Shown here piece after piece: positions 34,675 through 41,985 of a DNA stretch of 64,000 bases. Numbering within the stretch: the first letter of the stretch is position 1; the number at the start of each line of letters is the position of its first letter. Under the pieces are notes generated by a model that saw nothing but the letters and a program-made list of their open reading frames with translations, was not told the DNA's origin and did not search any database. The stretch spans positions 90,055 to 154,054 of the forward strand of contig NZ_JTEV01000013.1 in the NCBI RefSeq assembly GCF_000786105.1, in the 5' to 3' direction. The position numbers and the translations under genes are program-made. Source of the DNA: Bdellovibrio sp. ArHS (GTDB lineage Bacteria > Bdellovibrionota > Bdellovibrionia > Bdellovibrionales > Bdellovibrionaceae).

Positions 34675-35726
34675 TGAAAAAAAGCACTCTGCTCTTTACA
34701 TCGACGTTGCCATCTCTTTCCGAACTGGGTGAAGAGCTGCTATTAATTCACGACGAAATTTTGCCGCGAAAGTCGACGGCATTTAAAAAGTGGTCGCAAA
34801 AATTTCCTTTGAAGTATGCGGTCAAAGCCGGCGAGTCGTTAAAGTCGGTGGATCACTTTCCTCAGCACATCCGCAAAATTGTTCAGCTCTGTGAAAATGC
34901 CTCCAGTCGACGCCTGACCATTGTTGTGGTGGGGGGAGGCAGTGTTGGGGATTTTGGCGGTTTTGTTGCCAGCATCCTTAAAAGAGGGGTGAAGCTTGTC
35001 CATATCCCCAGTACGTGGTTGTCGGCCATTGATTCTGCCCATGGGGGCAAAACGGCATTGAATGTCGGTTCCGCTAAGAATCAAATTGGGACTTTTTATC
35101 CTGCGAACAAAATTGTTTTATGTCGCGATCTTTTATTTTCTCAGCCCGAAGCCAGAGCGTTTGAAGGCTTCGGCGAACTTTTGAAGATCTCTTTGCTTCA
35201 AGGGGGCGCTTTGTGGCAGGAGCTTTCCAGGGAATTTGAAATCACTTCCGCGGTGCTGTGGAAATATCTTGCGCGCGCGATTGATGCCAAGAACAAAGTT
35301 GTCGCAAAAGATCCCGAAGAAGTCACCGGACATCGCCATATTCTGAATCTTGGGCATACGGTGGGCCATGTCTTAGAGTCTTATTATCAGCTTCCTCACG
35401 GCATTTCCATCAACTATGGATTGGACTTTGCTCTGCGCTACAGTGTTCAGCTAAAAATTATGTCGGCAGTTGAGCATCAAAAGATCTCTCACGCCGCGGT
35501 TGCGGGCTATATGCTTTCGCCTTTGCGTGATGATCTTTTTCAAACCAAAGCTTCGGTTTTGAATGACTTCCGGAAGCTTTTGTTAAGCGATAAGAAAAAA
35601 ACCAAATCCCAAACCCTTCGTTTTGTGTTTTTGAAAAAGCCCGGACAATGTGTGGTGCGTGAAGTGACCGTGGACGATGTTCTTGTCGAGATCTGTCGGC
35701 AAAAAGAAGAGGAACTGAATGGCTGA
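34674..35726 (+). CDS. aroB: 3-dehydroquinate synthase
   Basis: A 350-residue NAD-dependent enzyme that makes 3-dehydroquinate from DAHP, shikimate step 2. VVGGGSVGDFGGFVAS binds NAD; IPSTWLSAIDSAHGGKTALN, GFGELLKISLL (active-site Glu and Lys) and LGHTVGHVLES (metal His) are conserved. The third metal ligand region reads LPHGISINYG, where most AroB proteins have HGEAV. It starts inside the stop of the upstream gene (TAATG) and overlaps aroA by 8 nt. Confidence 0.93.
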   Translation: MKKSTLLFTSTLPSLSELGEELLLIHDEILPRKSTAFKKWSQKFPLKYAVKAGESLKSVDHFPQHIRKIVQLCENASSRRLTIVVVGGGSVGDFGGFVASILKRGVKLVHIPSTWLSAIDSAHGGKTALNVGSAKNQIGTFYPANKIVLCRDLLFSQPEARAFEGFGELLKISLLQGGALWQELSREFEITSAVLWKYLARAIDAKNKVVAKDPEEVTGHRHILNLGHTVGHVLESYYQLPHGISINYGLDFALRYSVQLKIMSAVEHQKISHAAVAGYMLSPLRDDLFQTKASVLNDFRKLLLSDKKKTKSQTLRFVFLKKPGQCVVREVTVDDVLVEICRQKEEELNG

Positions 35727-36894
35727 TTTTCATTTTCAAGGCGAAATTCCGGGATCTAAATCGGTTTTCAATCGTGCCTTGATTGTGCAAAGCTACTTTC
35801 CCGTCTTGGATCTTAAGGGATTTTCTGATTGTGATGACGTTCGTCATATGCGTGAAGGCCTTAAGGACATCCGCGACCGCAGTCGCATCGACTGCGGTGA
35901 AGGGGGAACCACTTTTCGTTTTATGGCATTAAGGGCTTCTCGGCATAAAGGTCTTCATACGCTAGAGGCTGCTCCACGTCTGATGCAAAGGCCTCAGGCA
36001 GGTCTTTTAGATTTACTAAAACAACTGGGTGTCCAAGTACAAATCAAAGGCCGTGAGCTCTTTGTGGTCAGTGAAGGTTGGAAGAAGCCCCGCAAGCCTG
36101 TGCTGGTGGATACTTCAGAATCCAGTCAGTATGCCTCAGCCTTAATCCTGAATGCGTGGCTTTTGGATTTTGATTTAGAGTTTGAACTGGTGGGCGACAA
36201 AGTCTCTGAATCCTATTTTCTTTTGACCCTTGAAATGATGAAGTCTTTAGGAATGCGCCCTCAGAAGACAGAAAAAGGTTATCTTATCCCCGCAGGTCAG
36301 CGGATCAGCAAACTTGAATGGGTCATCGAGCCGGATTTAAGTTCCGCATTCACGATCGCCACCGCCGGAGTTTTAGCTGGTGAAAGTGTCATTCAAAACT
36401 TTCCAGATAAAAGTTCACAACCAGATTTGGCATTTCTGCAGATCTTTAAAAAAATGAATGTGGATTTTTCTGTGGATGAAGCAAGTCTTGTCACTCGTAA
36501 AAGCACTCAACTTCGTCCCGTCGATTGGAACCTTTCGCAGTCGCCGGACTTGTTTCCGGTATTGGCAGTTCTATGTAGTTGGACTCAAGGCACTTCGAAA
36601 CTGTTTGGCGCGCCTCATTTAGCGCACAAAGAAAGTAACCGTATCGCGAAGGTGTCTGATCTTTTGTCTTTGATTGGCATCGAGCACGAGAACCTTTCCG
36701 ATGGAATGATTATTCATGGCCAGTCGTCGCAGAAACTGATTGCTCAGGGACGCTTCAATCCCGACAAAGACCATCGTATGGTCATGGCTGCGGCTTTAAT
36801 GAAACTTAAAGGTCACCAATTTGTGCTTGAAGAACCCCAAGCCATCAATAAAAGTTTTCCCGAATTTTGGGGGATGATAGGTGTCCAACCATGA
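35719..36894 (+). CDS. aroA: 3-phosphoshikimate 1-carboxyvinyltransferase (EPSP synthase)
   Basis: A 391-residue EPSP synthase, shikimate step 6, about 35 residues shorter than the common type. Recognisable blocks are GSKSVFNRALI (phosphoshikimate loop), GEGGTTFRFM (PEP region, replacing G-N-A-G-T-x-x-R), ESSQYASALIL, PDLSSAFTIATAGVL, HLAHKESNRIAKV and INKSFPEFW. The divergent PEP loop suggests checking its inhibitor profile. Overlaps aroB by 8 nt and the fused gene by 4 nt (ATGA). Confidence 0.9.
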   Translation: MADFHFQGEIPGSKSVFNRALIVQSYFPVLDLKGFSDCDDVRHMREGLKDIRDRSRIDCGEGGTTFRFMALRASRHKGLHTLEAAPRLMQRPQAGLLDLLKQLGVQVQIKGRELFVVSEGWKKPRKPVLVDTSESSQYASALILNAWLLDFDLEFELVGDKVSESYFLLTLEMMKSLGMRPQKTEKGYLIPAGQRISKLEWVIEPDLSSAFTIATAGVLAGESVIQNFPDKSSQPDLAFLQIFKKMNVDFSVDEASLVTRKSTQLRPVDWNLSQSPDLFPVLAVLCSWTQGTSKLFGAPHLAHKESNRIAKVSDLLSLIGIEHENLSDGMIIHGQSSQKLIAQGRFNPDKDHRMVMAAALMKLKGHQFVLEEPQAINKSFPEFWGMIGVQP

Positions 36895-38690
36895 TCACGG
36901 TCGTTGTTGGCCATCGCGGCACTGGCAAAACGGAGTTAATGAAACGTCTGCAGCTTTACTGGCGAGAGGACGTGGACACGGTCGACTTAGATACCGAAAT
37001 CGAAAAGAAAATCGGAAAGTCCATCCGCGAACTTTTTATGGAACACGGAGAAGCTTATTTCCGGGAAATGGAAAGGCAGCTTTTCTTAGAGATTTTGCAA
37101 AAACCTTCAAAAAAAACTTATCTGGTACTTGGGGCGGGATTTGATCTTTCTGTAATCCCGGAAAATATTCCCGTTCTTTGGGTGCAACGCGGGACAGATT
37201 TAGATGGGCGCATTTTTCTAAATCGCCCACGGCTGGAGCCCGATATTTCTCCGCTGGAAGAGTTTCACAAACGAGCTCAGGTGCGCCAGCAGCGCTATAG
37301 CGAAAGAGCGGATGAAATATATCTCATGCCAGAGGGACCGCTGGAAAACCATCATCGTGCTATGGCGGTGGAAAAAGAAATTCTGTCCCACACGTTAAAT
37401 CATGTCAGCGGTATTCTGACGCTTTTACCTGAAGTCTTCAGCACTGATTTGCGCTGGTCCTTGTTTAAATCTCGTTATGCGAGTCGGGGCCTTGACTCTA
37501 TTGAGTTGCGTGACGACCTGTTGACAGACGAACAAATGGAACGGGCTCTGCAAGAGATGCCGAAAGAAAAGTTTATTTTTTCTATTCGCAAATCGCGGGA
37601 ATTTTCGCCGGCATTTTTATCTCGAGTCAGTTATGTGGATTGGGCTTGGGAGCTGGGCGAACCCACAGAAATTCTTGCGGCCGTGTCTTCGGAACGGCTG
37701 ATCTTGTCTTTGCATCGTGGATTTGAATTCCTTGAATGGTCGCGGTGGGAAGAAAAAGTTGCGCATATGAAATTTGCGCCGGAAATTTCTACCTTTAAAG
37801 ATCTTGCCGTCTATCACGAGTGGCAGCAAGAGAGTGTCAGTAAACGCAGTTTCCTGCCTCGCTCTAAGCAAGGCCGTTGGGAATGGTATCGTCGGCGCCA
37901 AAAGGGCCGACAGCTTTTGAATTTCATTCGTGAAGGAAGTGGCAGTGCGCTCGATCAGCCGTCTCTTTGGTCATGGCTGATGACGCCTTCTTCTGCAGCA
38001 GAATTTGCGGCGGTTTTGGGAGCTCCCGTTGCCCATAGTTTTACGCCCGTGGAACAGTCAGACTATTTTTCCAAGAAAGATATGCCGGTTCTGGCTGTGC
38101 ACATTGAAAGGGAAGAGTGGGACGAAGCTTTACCCGTGTTACGAAAGCTGGGACTGACTCATGCGGCGGTGACCGCTCCTCACAAAGAAAATGCGGCGAA
38201 GCTGTGTCACCATCCGGAACTGAAGGCAGTCAACACGCTTTACTGGAATAAAAAACAGCAGATGTGGCAGGGAACTTCCACGGATGAAGAAGGTTTTGTT
38301 GAACTTATCGAAGGTGTTGGAATGCTGGCGCCACTGCAAAAAGAAATTTTTGTCTGGGGCGGAGGCGGGACTCTGGAAGTGATTCGCAAAGCTTTGCCTC
38401 ATGCAAGTTACTTTTCTTCGCGAACCGCTTTGGTGCGTTCGGGCAGTGAAGGTGCTGACCTTCTTCAGCCAAAGATTGTGATTTGGGCGGCGCCGAGGTC
38501 TGCGGAAACTAAAATGCCGCCTACGCACTGGAATCCCGTGATGGTGTTTGATTTAAATTATAAAGAAGATTCCCTGGGGCGAGAGTATGCGCAAGCATGC
38601 GGAGCCAACTATCAGTCAGGGCTGGTGATGTTCACCGCTCAAGCGCAGGGCCAGCGTCTTTTCTGGCGTCACTGTGAGGAGAATTTATGA
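36891..38690 (+). CDS. Trifunctional shikimate kinase - type I dehydroquinase - shikimate dehydrogenase
   Basis: A 599-residue fusion covering shikimate steps 3, 4 and 5. Residues 1-165 are shikimate kinase: Walker A GHRGTGKT (7-14), Arg58 in AYFREME, LID NRPRLEP; the usual G-G-G motif is GAG. Residues about 170-365 are type I dehydroquinase: IELRDD (Glu205, Arg207), FSIRKS, ILSLH (His275) and HMKFAP (Lys294, Schiff-base Lys). Residues about 370-599 are shikimate dehydrogenase: LGAPVAHSFTP, PHKENA (Lys432), AVNTLYW, TSTDEEGF (Asp465) and the NADP loop GGGGTLEVI. The order equals the C-terminal three domains of eukaryotic AROM. It starts at ATG 36891 (ATGA with aroA) and ends ATGA with aroC. 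Confidence 0.9.
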   Translation: MITVVVGHRGTGKTELMKRLQLYWREDVDTVDLDTEIEKKIGKSIRELFMEHGEAYFREMERQLFLEILQKPSKKTYLVLGAGFDLSVIPENIPVLWVQRGTDLDGRIFLNRPRLEPDISPLEEFHKRAQVRQQRYSERADEIYLMPEGPLENHHRAMAVEKEILSHTLNHVSGILTLLPEVFSTDLRWSLFKSRYASRGLDSIELRDDLLTDEQMERALQEMPKEKFIFSIRKSREFSPAFLSRVSYVDWAWELGEPTEILAAVSSERLILSLHRGFEFLEWSRWEEKVAHMKFAPEISTFKDLAVYHEWQQESVSKRSFLPRSKQGRWEWYRRRQKGRQLLNFIREGSGSALDQPSLWSWLMTPSSAAEFAAVLGAPVAHSFTPVEQSDYFSKKDMPVLAVHIEREEWDEALPVLRKLGLTHAAVTAPHKENAAKLCHHPELKAVNTLYWNKKQQMWQGTSTDEEGFVELIEGVGMLAPLQKEIFVWGGGGTLEVIRKALPHASYFSSRTALVRSGSEGADLLQPKIVIWAAPRSAETKMPPTHWNPVMVFDLNYKEDSLGREYAQACGANYQSGLVMFTAQAQGQRLFWRHCEENL

Positions 38691-39712
38691 GCGCAAGTCA
38701 ATTTGGATCTCGATTCGTGATTACGAGTTTTGGCGAAAGCCATGGTGCCGCCCTAGGAGTTGTAATCGATGGATGCCCGGCAGGCGTGCGTTTTGACGAA
38801 GGCCTTCTAAAGAAAGAACTTGAGCGCCGTCGCCCTGGTTCTCATGGGTCGGGGCAAATCGTTTCAGGTCGACAAGAAGCGGATGCGCCGGAGGTGCTAA
38901 GTGGCGTCTTTGAAGAAAAAACTTTGGGGACTCCCATTGCGATTGTCGTGCGCAATCAAGACGCGAGATCGCAAGACTACAAGGACATCAAAAACAGTCC
39001 TCGGGCCGGTCATGCAGATGATATGTGGAAGAATAAATTCGGGCACAGCGATCATCGGGGAGGCGGCCGTTCTTCGGGACGAGAAACTGTTTCTCGGGTG
39101 ATGGCAGGGGCCGTTGCACAAATGCTTTTGCACGAAACCTCGCCCAAAACCCGTGTGATTGGTTATGCCTCACAAATCGGACCTTTTTCTTTGACGCCGG
39201 ATGAACGAGTTCAACTGTCGTCTAAGAACATCGATTCTTTTCAGGCGCGCTTTCCATCTAGCCGTGATTCTGAAGTAGCAAGCCTACTGCAGTCAGCGCA
39301 GCAGTCCGGTGATAGTTATGGTGGTGTCGCTGAAATTCTTATCGAAAATCCTCCAGCTTATTTGGGCCAACCTGTGTTTCATAAGTTGAAGTCGGATTTG
39401 GCCCAGGCTTTCTTAAGTGTCGGAGCCACGAACGGATTTGAGTTGGGACTGGGGTTTGATGCCGCCGAAGTGAAAGGCACCGCATTTCATCAGGGTTCAC
39501 AAGAGGCCTATGGCGGGATTCGGGGTGGCCTATCAACCGGAGAAAGTATTTTGTTGAAGGTTTCTTTTAAGCCCACCAGTTCGATCTTGGATGTTGCCAA
39601 GAAAGGGCGTCATGATCCCTGTATTGTGACTCGCGCAATCCCTGTACTGGAGGCGATGACATGGTTGGTATTGGCAGATCACTGGCTGTGGTCTAAAACA
39701 GATCATATCTAA
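38687..39712 (+). CDS. aroC: Chorismate synthase
   Basis: A 341-residue FMN-dependent enzyme converting EPSP to chorismate, the last shikimate step. ITSFGESHGAALGVVIDG at the N terminus, ERRRPG, HRGGGRSSGRETVSRV and GIRGGLSTGE are its signatures. Slightly shorter than the usual 360 residues, mainly at the C terminus. Overlaps the trifunctional gene by 4 nt and precedes menB by 13 nt, so chorismate production and use are co-transcribed. Confidence 0.95.
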   Translation: MSASQFGSRFVITSFGESHGAALGVVIDGCPAGVRFDEGLLKKELERRRPGSHGSGQIVSGRQEADAPEVLSGVFEEKTLGTPIAIVVRNQDARSQDYKDIKNSPRAGHADDMWKNKFGHSDHRGGGRSSGRETVSRVMAGAVAQMLLHETSPKTRVIGYASQIGPFSLTPDERVQLSSKNIDSFQARFPSSRDSEVASLLQSAQQSGDSYGGVAEILIENPPAYLGQPVFHKLKSDLAQAFLSVGATNGFELGLGFDAAEVKGTAFHQGSQEAYGGIRGGLSTGESILLKVSFKPTSSILDVAKKGRHDPCIVTRAIPVLEAMTWLVLADHWLWSKTDHI

Positions 39713-39725
39713 TCGAGGTAAAAAA

Positions 39726-40625
39726 ATGGTTTCCGATATTTTCAATCCCGAATGGTGGACTGAGGTTCCTGGGTTTAAGTTCAAAGACATCACCTATCAT
39801 CGCGCGAAAGATCAGGGCACGGTTCGCATCGCCTTCAATCGACCCGAAGTGCGTAACGCCTTTCGCCCGCAAACGGTCGATGAGCTTTATACCGCCTTGG
39901 AACATGCGCGTATCACCGCTGATGTGGGTGTGGTGATTATCACCGGGAACGGTCCTTCTCCAAAAGACGGAGGCTGGGCTTTTTGCTCTGGCGGAGACCA
40001 ACGCATTCGCGGCAAAGATGGTTACAAATACGAAGAAAAAGAAGCCGTCGGAAAAATGGACCTGGCACGTCTGGGGCGTTTACACATTCTTGAAGTTCAA
40101 CGCTTAATCCGCTTCATGCCCAAAATAGTGATGGCAGTCGTGCCGGGCTGGGCAGTCGGGGGAGGACACTCTTTGCATGTTGTCTGCGACTTGACCTTGG
40201 CGTCGCAAGAGCACGCGATTTTCAAACAGACCGATCCTGATGTTGCCAGTTTCGATAGTGGATATGGTTCCGCTTATCTTGCTCGCATGGTGGGGCAAAA
40301 GAGAGCTCGCGAAATTTTCTTTTTAGGTCGTAATTATTCCGCCCAAGAGGCCTTTGAAATGGGCATGGTCAATGCCGTGATCCCGCATAAGGATCTTGAA
40401 AAGGTGGCTTTGGAATGGGCTTATGAAATGAACTCCAAGTCGCCAACGGCTATGCGCATGTTGAAGTATGGATTCAATTTGATCGACGACGGTTTGGTGG
40501 GGCAGCAGCTCTTCGCCGGCGAAGCCACTCGTCTTGCCTATGGCACCGAAGAGGCTGTCGAAGGACGTAATTCGTTCGTAGAAAAACGTCCAAAAGATTT
40601 CAAAAAGTTCCCTTGGCATTACTAA
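39726..40625 (+). CDS. menB: 1,4-dihydroxy-2-naphthoyl-CoA synthase
   Basis: A 299-residue crotonase-fold enzyme that closes the naphthoquinone ring in menaquinone synthesis. DGGWAFCSGGDQRIRG, the glycine-rich VVPGWAVGGGHSLHVVCDL, FKQTDPDVASFDSGYGS and the C terminus FPWHY are distinctive for MenB rather than other enoyl-CoA hydratases. GAGG lies 7 nt upstream. It ends the aro operon, and a 13-bp hairpin follows. Confidence 0.94.
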   Translation: MVSDIFNPEWWTEVPGFKFKDITYHRAKDQGTVRIAFNRPEVRNAFRPQTVDELYTALEHARITADVGVVIITGNGPSPKDGGWAFCSGGDQRIRGKDGYKYEEKEAVGKMDLARLGRLHILEVQRLIRFMPKIVMAVVPGWAVGGGHSLHVVCDLTLASQEHAIFKQTDPDVASFDSGYGSAYLARMVGQKRAREIFFLGRNYSAQEAFEMGMVNAVIPHKDLEKVALEWAYEMNSKSPTAMRMLKYGFNLIDDGLVGQQLFAGEATRLAYGTEEAVEGRNSFVEKRPKDFKKFPWHY

Positions 40626-40651
40626 TTTTCTCATGAATTAGACCGACCTGA

Positions 40652-40689
40652 CATCCCTGTTTATTACGAAGCATTTATAAACGGGGATG
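40652..40689 (+). terminator. 13-bp hairpin after menB
   Basis: CATCCCTGTTTAT (40652-40664) and ATAAACGGGGATG (40677-40689) pair over 13 positions with one T-G wobble and a 12-nt loop. It lies 26 nt after the menB stop and probably ends the aro-menB transcript, although only TTCT follows. Confidence 0.6.
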
Positions 40690-40751
40690 TTCTAAGGGTT
40701 TCTGCACGAATACAGGTTTCTCTCTTCCCAGAAGAAGAGGAAAATGAGTGT

Positions 40752-40979
40752 ATGAAACTCGTACTTATTCTTCTTATCGCTAGCACCCTGGGATTGGGCC
40801 TCTGGAGCTGCCCAACGAAGAAGAATGTCCCAGACCCAACCCCACCCGAACCTGAACTGGTGATCCCGACACGACTTGAAGTGCGCGCTTTTTACGATGA
40901 ACTTTTAAGTCTTGAAGGACGTGCGCCCCACATCGGTGTTCGCGTAGAACCCCTTCGCCTTTTGGCCGGGGGCGGCTGA
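40752..40979 (+). CDS. Small lipoprotein-like secreted protein
   Basis: A 75-residue protein with a signal-type hydrophobic segment and Cys20 in LWSC, a possible lipobox with an unusual Trp at -2. A Pro-rich stretch (PDPTPPEPE) follows, then about 40 residues. No family recognised. The nearest purine-rich site (GAGG) is about 13 nt from the ATG, so the start is not certain. Confidence 0.5.
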   Translation: MKLVLILLIASTLGLGLWSCPTKKNVPDPTPPEPELVIPTRLEVRAFYDELLSLEGRAPHIGVRVEPLRLLAGGG

Positions 40980-41018
40980 TTAACTTACTGAAGTGCAGGA
41001 AATCTTCATGCTCATTTG

Positions 41019-41042
41019 AAATGTCATGTTAACTTGACATTT
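41019..41042. promoter_or_regulatory. Operator-like palindrome O1 upstream of XRE gene
   Basis: AAATGTCATGTT (41019-41030) and AACTTGACATTT (41031-41042) are inverted copies matching at 11 of 12 positions. A perfect -35 hexamer TTGACA (41034-41039) lies inside the right arm. A regulator bound here would block RNA polymerase. Confidence 0.72.
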
Positions 41043-41061
41043 TTATAAGAATATGTAAAGT
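41034..41061 (+). promoter_or_regulatory. Promoter of the XRE operon
   Basis: A consensus -35 TTGACA (41034-41039) and a fair -10 TAAAGT (41056-41061) with a 16-nt spacer. Transcription would begin near 41068, about 5 nt before the ATG, so the transcript would be leaderless or nearly so; no ribosome site is visible. The -10 is only four of six, so it may instead rely on another hexamer. Confidence 0.5.
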
Positions 41062-41074
41062 AAACTATACATAT
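41051..41074. promoter_or_regulatory. Operator-like palindrome O2 overlapping the XRE start codon
   Basis: ATATGTA (41051-41057) and TACATAT (41068-41074) are a perfect 7-bp inverted repeat with a 10-nt spacer, 24 bp overall like O1. Its right arm AACTATACATAT agrees with the O1 right arm at 9 of 12 positions. The two centres are 32 bp apart, about three helical turns. Confidence 0.65.
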
Positions 41075-41300
41075 GGGCAATTTAACGGTTCAACTAAAGA
41101 TTAAATCAAGACTGGCGTTATTAAGAGCAGACCGAGGGATCACTCAACAGGAGTTGGCCGATGCTATTGGGGTGACGCGGGCTACGATCATCGCGATTGA
41201 AAAGGAAAACTACAATCCATCACTTGAGCTCTCGTTTCGATTGGCTCGGTTTTTTAAAACAGATATCCACTCTATTTTTTATATTCAAGAGGAAAAATAA
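41073..41300 (+). CDS. Small XRE-family helix-turn-helix regulator
   Basis: A 75-residue single-domain DNA-binding protein of the YozG/phage-repressor type: LALLRADRGITQQELADAIG then VTRATIIAIEKENYNPSLEL, the canonical HTH. It has no other domain. The twin palindromes at 41019-41074 suggest self-repression. The stop overlaps the next start as TAATG (41298-41302), so it is translated together with the membrane protein that follows, a common pairing for this regulator type. Confidence 0.9.
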   Translation: MGNLTVQLKIKSRLALLRADRGITQQELADAIGVTRATIIAIEKENYNPSLELSFRLARFFKTDIHSIFYIQEEK

Positions 41301-41590
41301 TGGAAAAAATAAATCGATACATCATCAATTTTTTGAAGTACGGCTTTCCGATTGTTTTAATTGCTGTAGCGTTGGACAGATGGGGCTATAACTCTAATCG
41401 GGAAAAAGTGCTGTCTGATTTCGTATTCGATCTTGTGGGGTGGATGACGGTAGCTTGGTTCGTGGCGGTCGTTTATTTATTCTTTGCAATAGCCTTTAAC
41501 GAAAAGTTAAAAAACTCATTTGTTCGACGGTTAGCTGGAATTAAGGAAAATGACGAACGTGAATCCTATCTGACCGGGGGTGGTCAGTAA
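41300..41590 (+). CDS. Small inner-membrane protein in XRE operon
   Basis: A 96-residue protein with two hydrophobic segments (FLKYGFPIVLIAVALDRWG and FDLVGWMTVAWFVAVVYLFF) and charged ends. No named family. Starts inside the stop of the XRE gene and is overlapped by the next gene (11 nt). Similar regulator-plus-membrane pairs occur widely, with unknown signals. Confidence 0.7.
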   Translation: MEKINRYIINFLKYGFPIVLIAVALDRWGYNSNREKVLSDFVFDLVGWMTVAWFVAVVYLFFAIAFNEKLKNSFVRRLAGIKENDERESYLTGGGQ

Positions 41591-41903
41591 AAATACTTTT
41601 ATTACTGTCACTGGTATTCTGGTTCTCTTGCTGTTTTTGAGTTCTCTTCAAGTAGTTATCTACCGTGTACCCGAGGCCAAGCGATCTTCAGGTAACAATG
41701 GTGCAATTTCTATCGGAGTAGGGTTCCCATTCCTTGTTGAAAATAGAGATCCCGCCGAAAGCAGCAACCAGGATAGGATCTATCTTGTAAATTATAAAGG
41801 CAGTCCCTTAACTTCAGGAGCGACATTGCTTCTAATGACGATTCTTCAAGTTAGTGCATTCTACTATTATTCGAGAAAAGAAATTAAAAAGTGTGAGGGG
41901 TGA
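41580..41903 (+). CDS. Small membrane protein, third gene of XRE operon
   Basis: A 107-residue protein with an N-terminal hydrophobic helix (FITVTGILVLLLFLSSLQVV), a polar loop of about 50 residues and a C-terminal helix (GATLLLMTILQVSAFYYY). Starts at GTG 41580, right after CCGGGGG, and overlaps the previous gene. Unknown function. Confidence 0.6.
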   Translation: MVSKNTFITVTGILVLLLFLSSLQVVIYRVPEAKRSSGNNGAISIGVGFPFLVENRDPAESSNQDRIYLVNYKGSPLTSGATLLLMTILQVSAFYYYSRKEIKKCEG

Positions 41904-41985
41904 GTGACTCAAGGGAAAGGCTCTGCGTTTTCTTGCAAGTTGAATTTAAAAAAAGCAGAGCTGATAAGTCGAAAAGGGGACGAGA

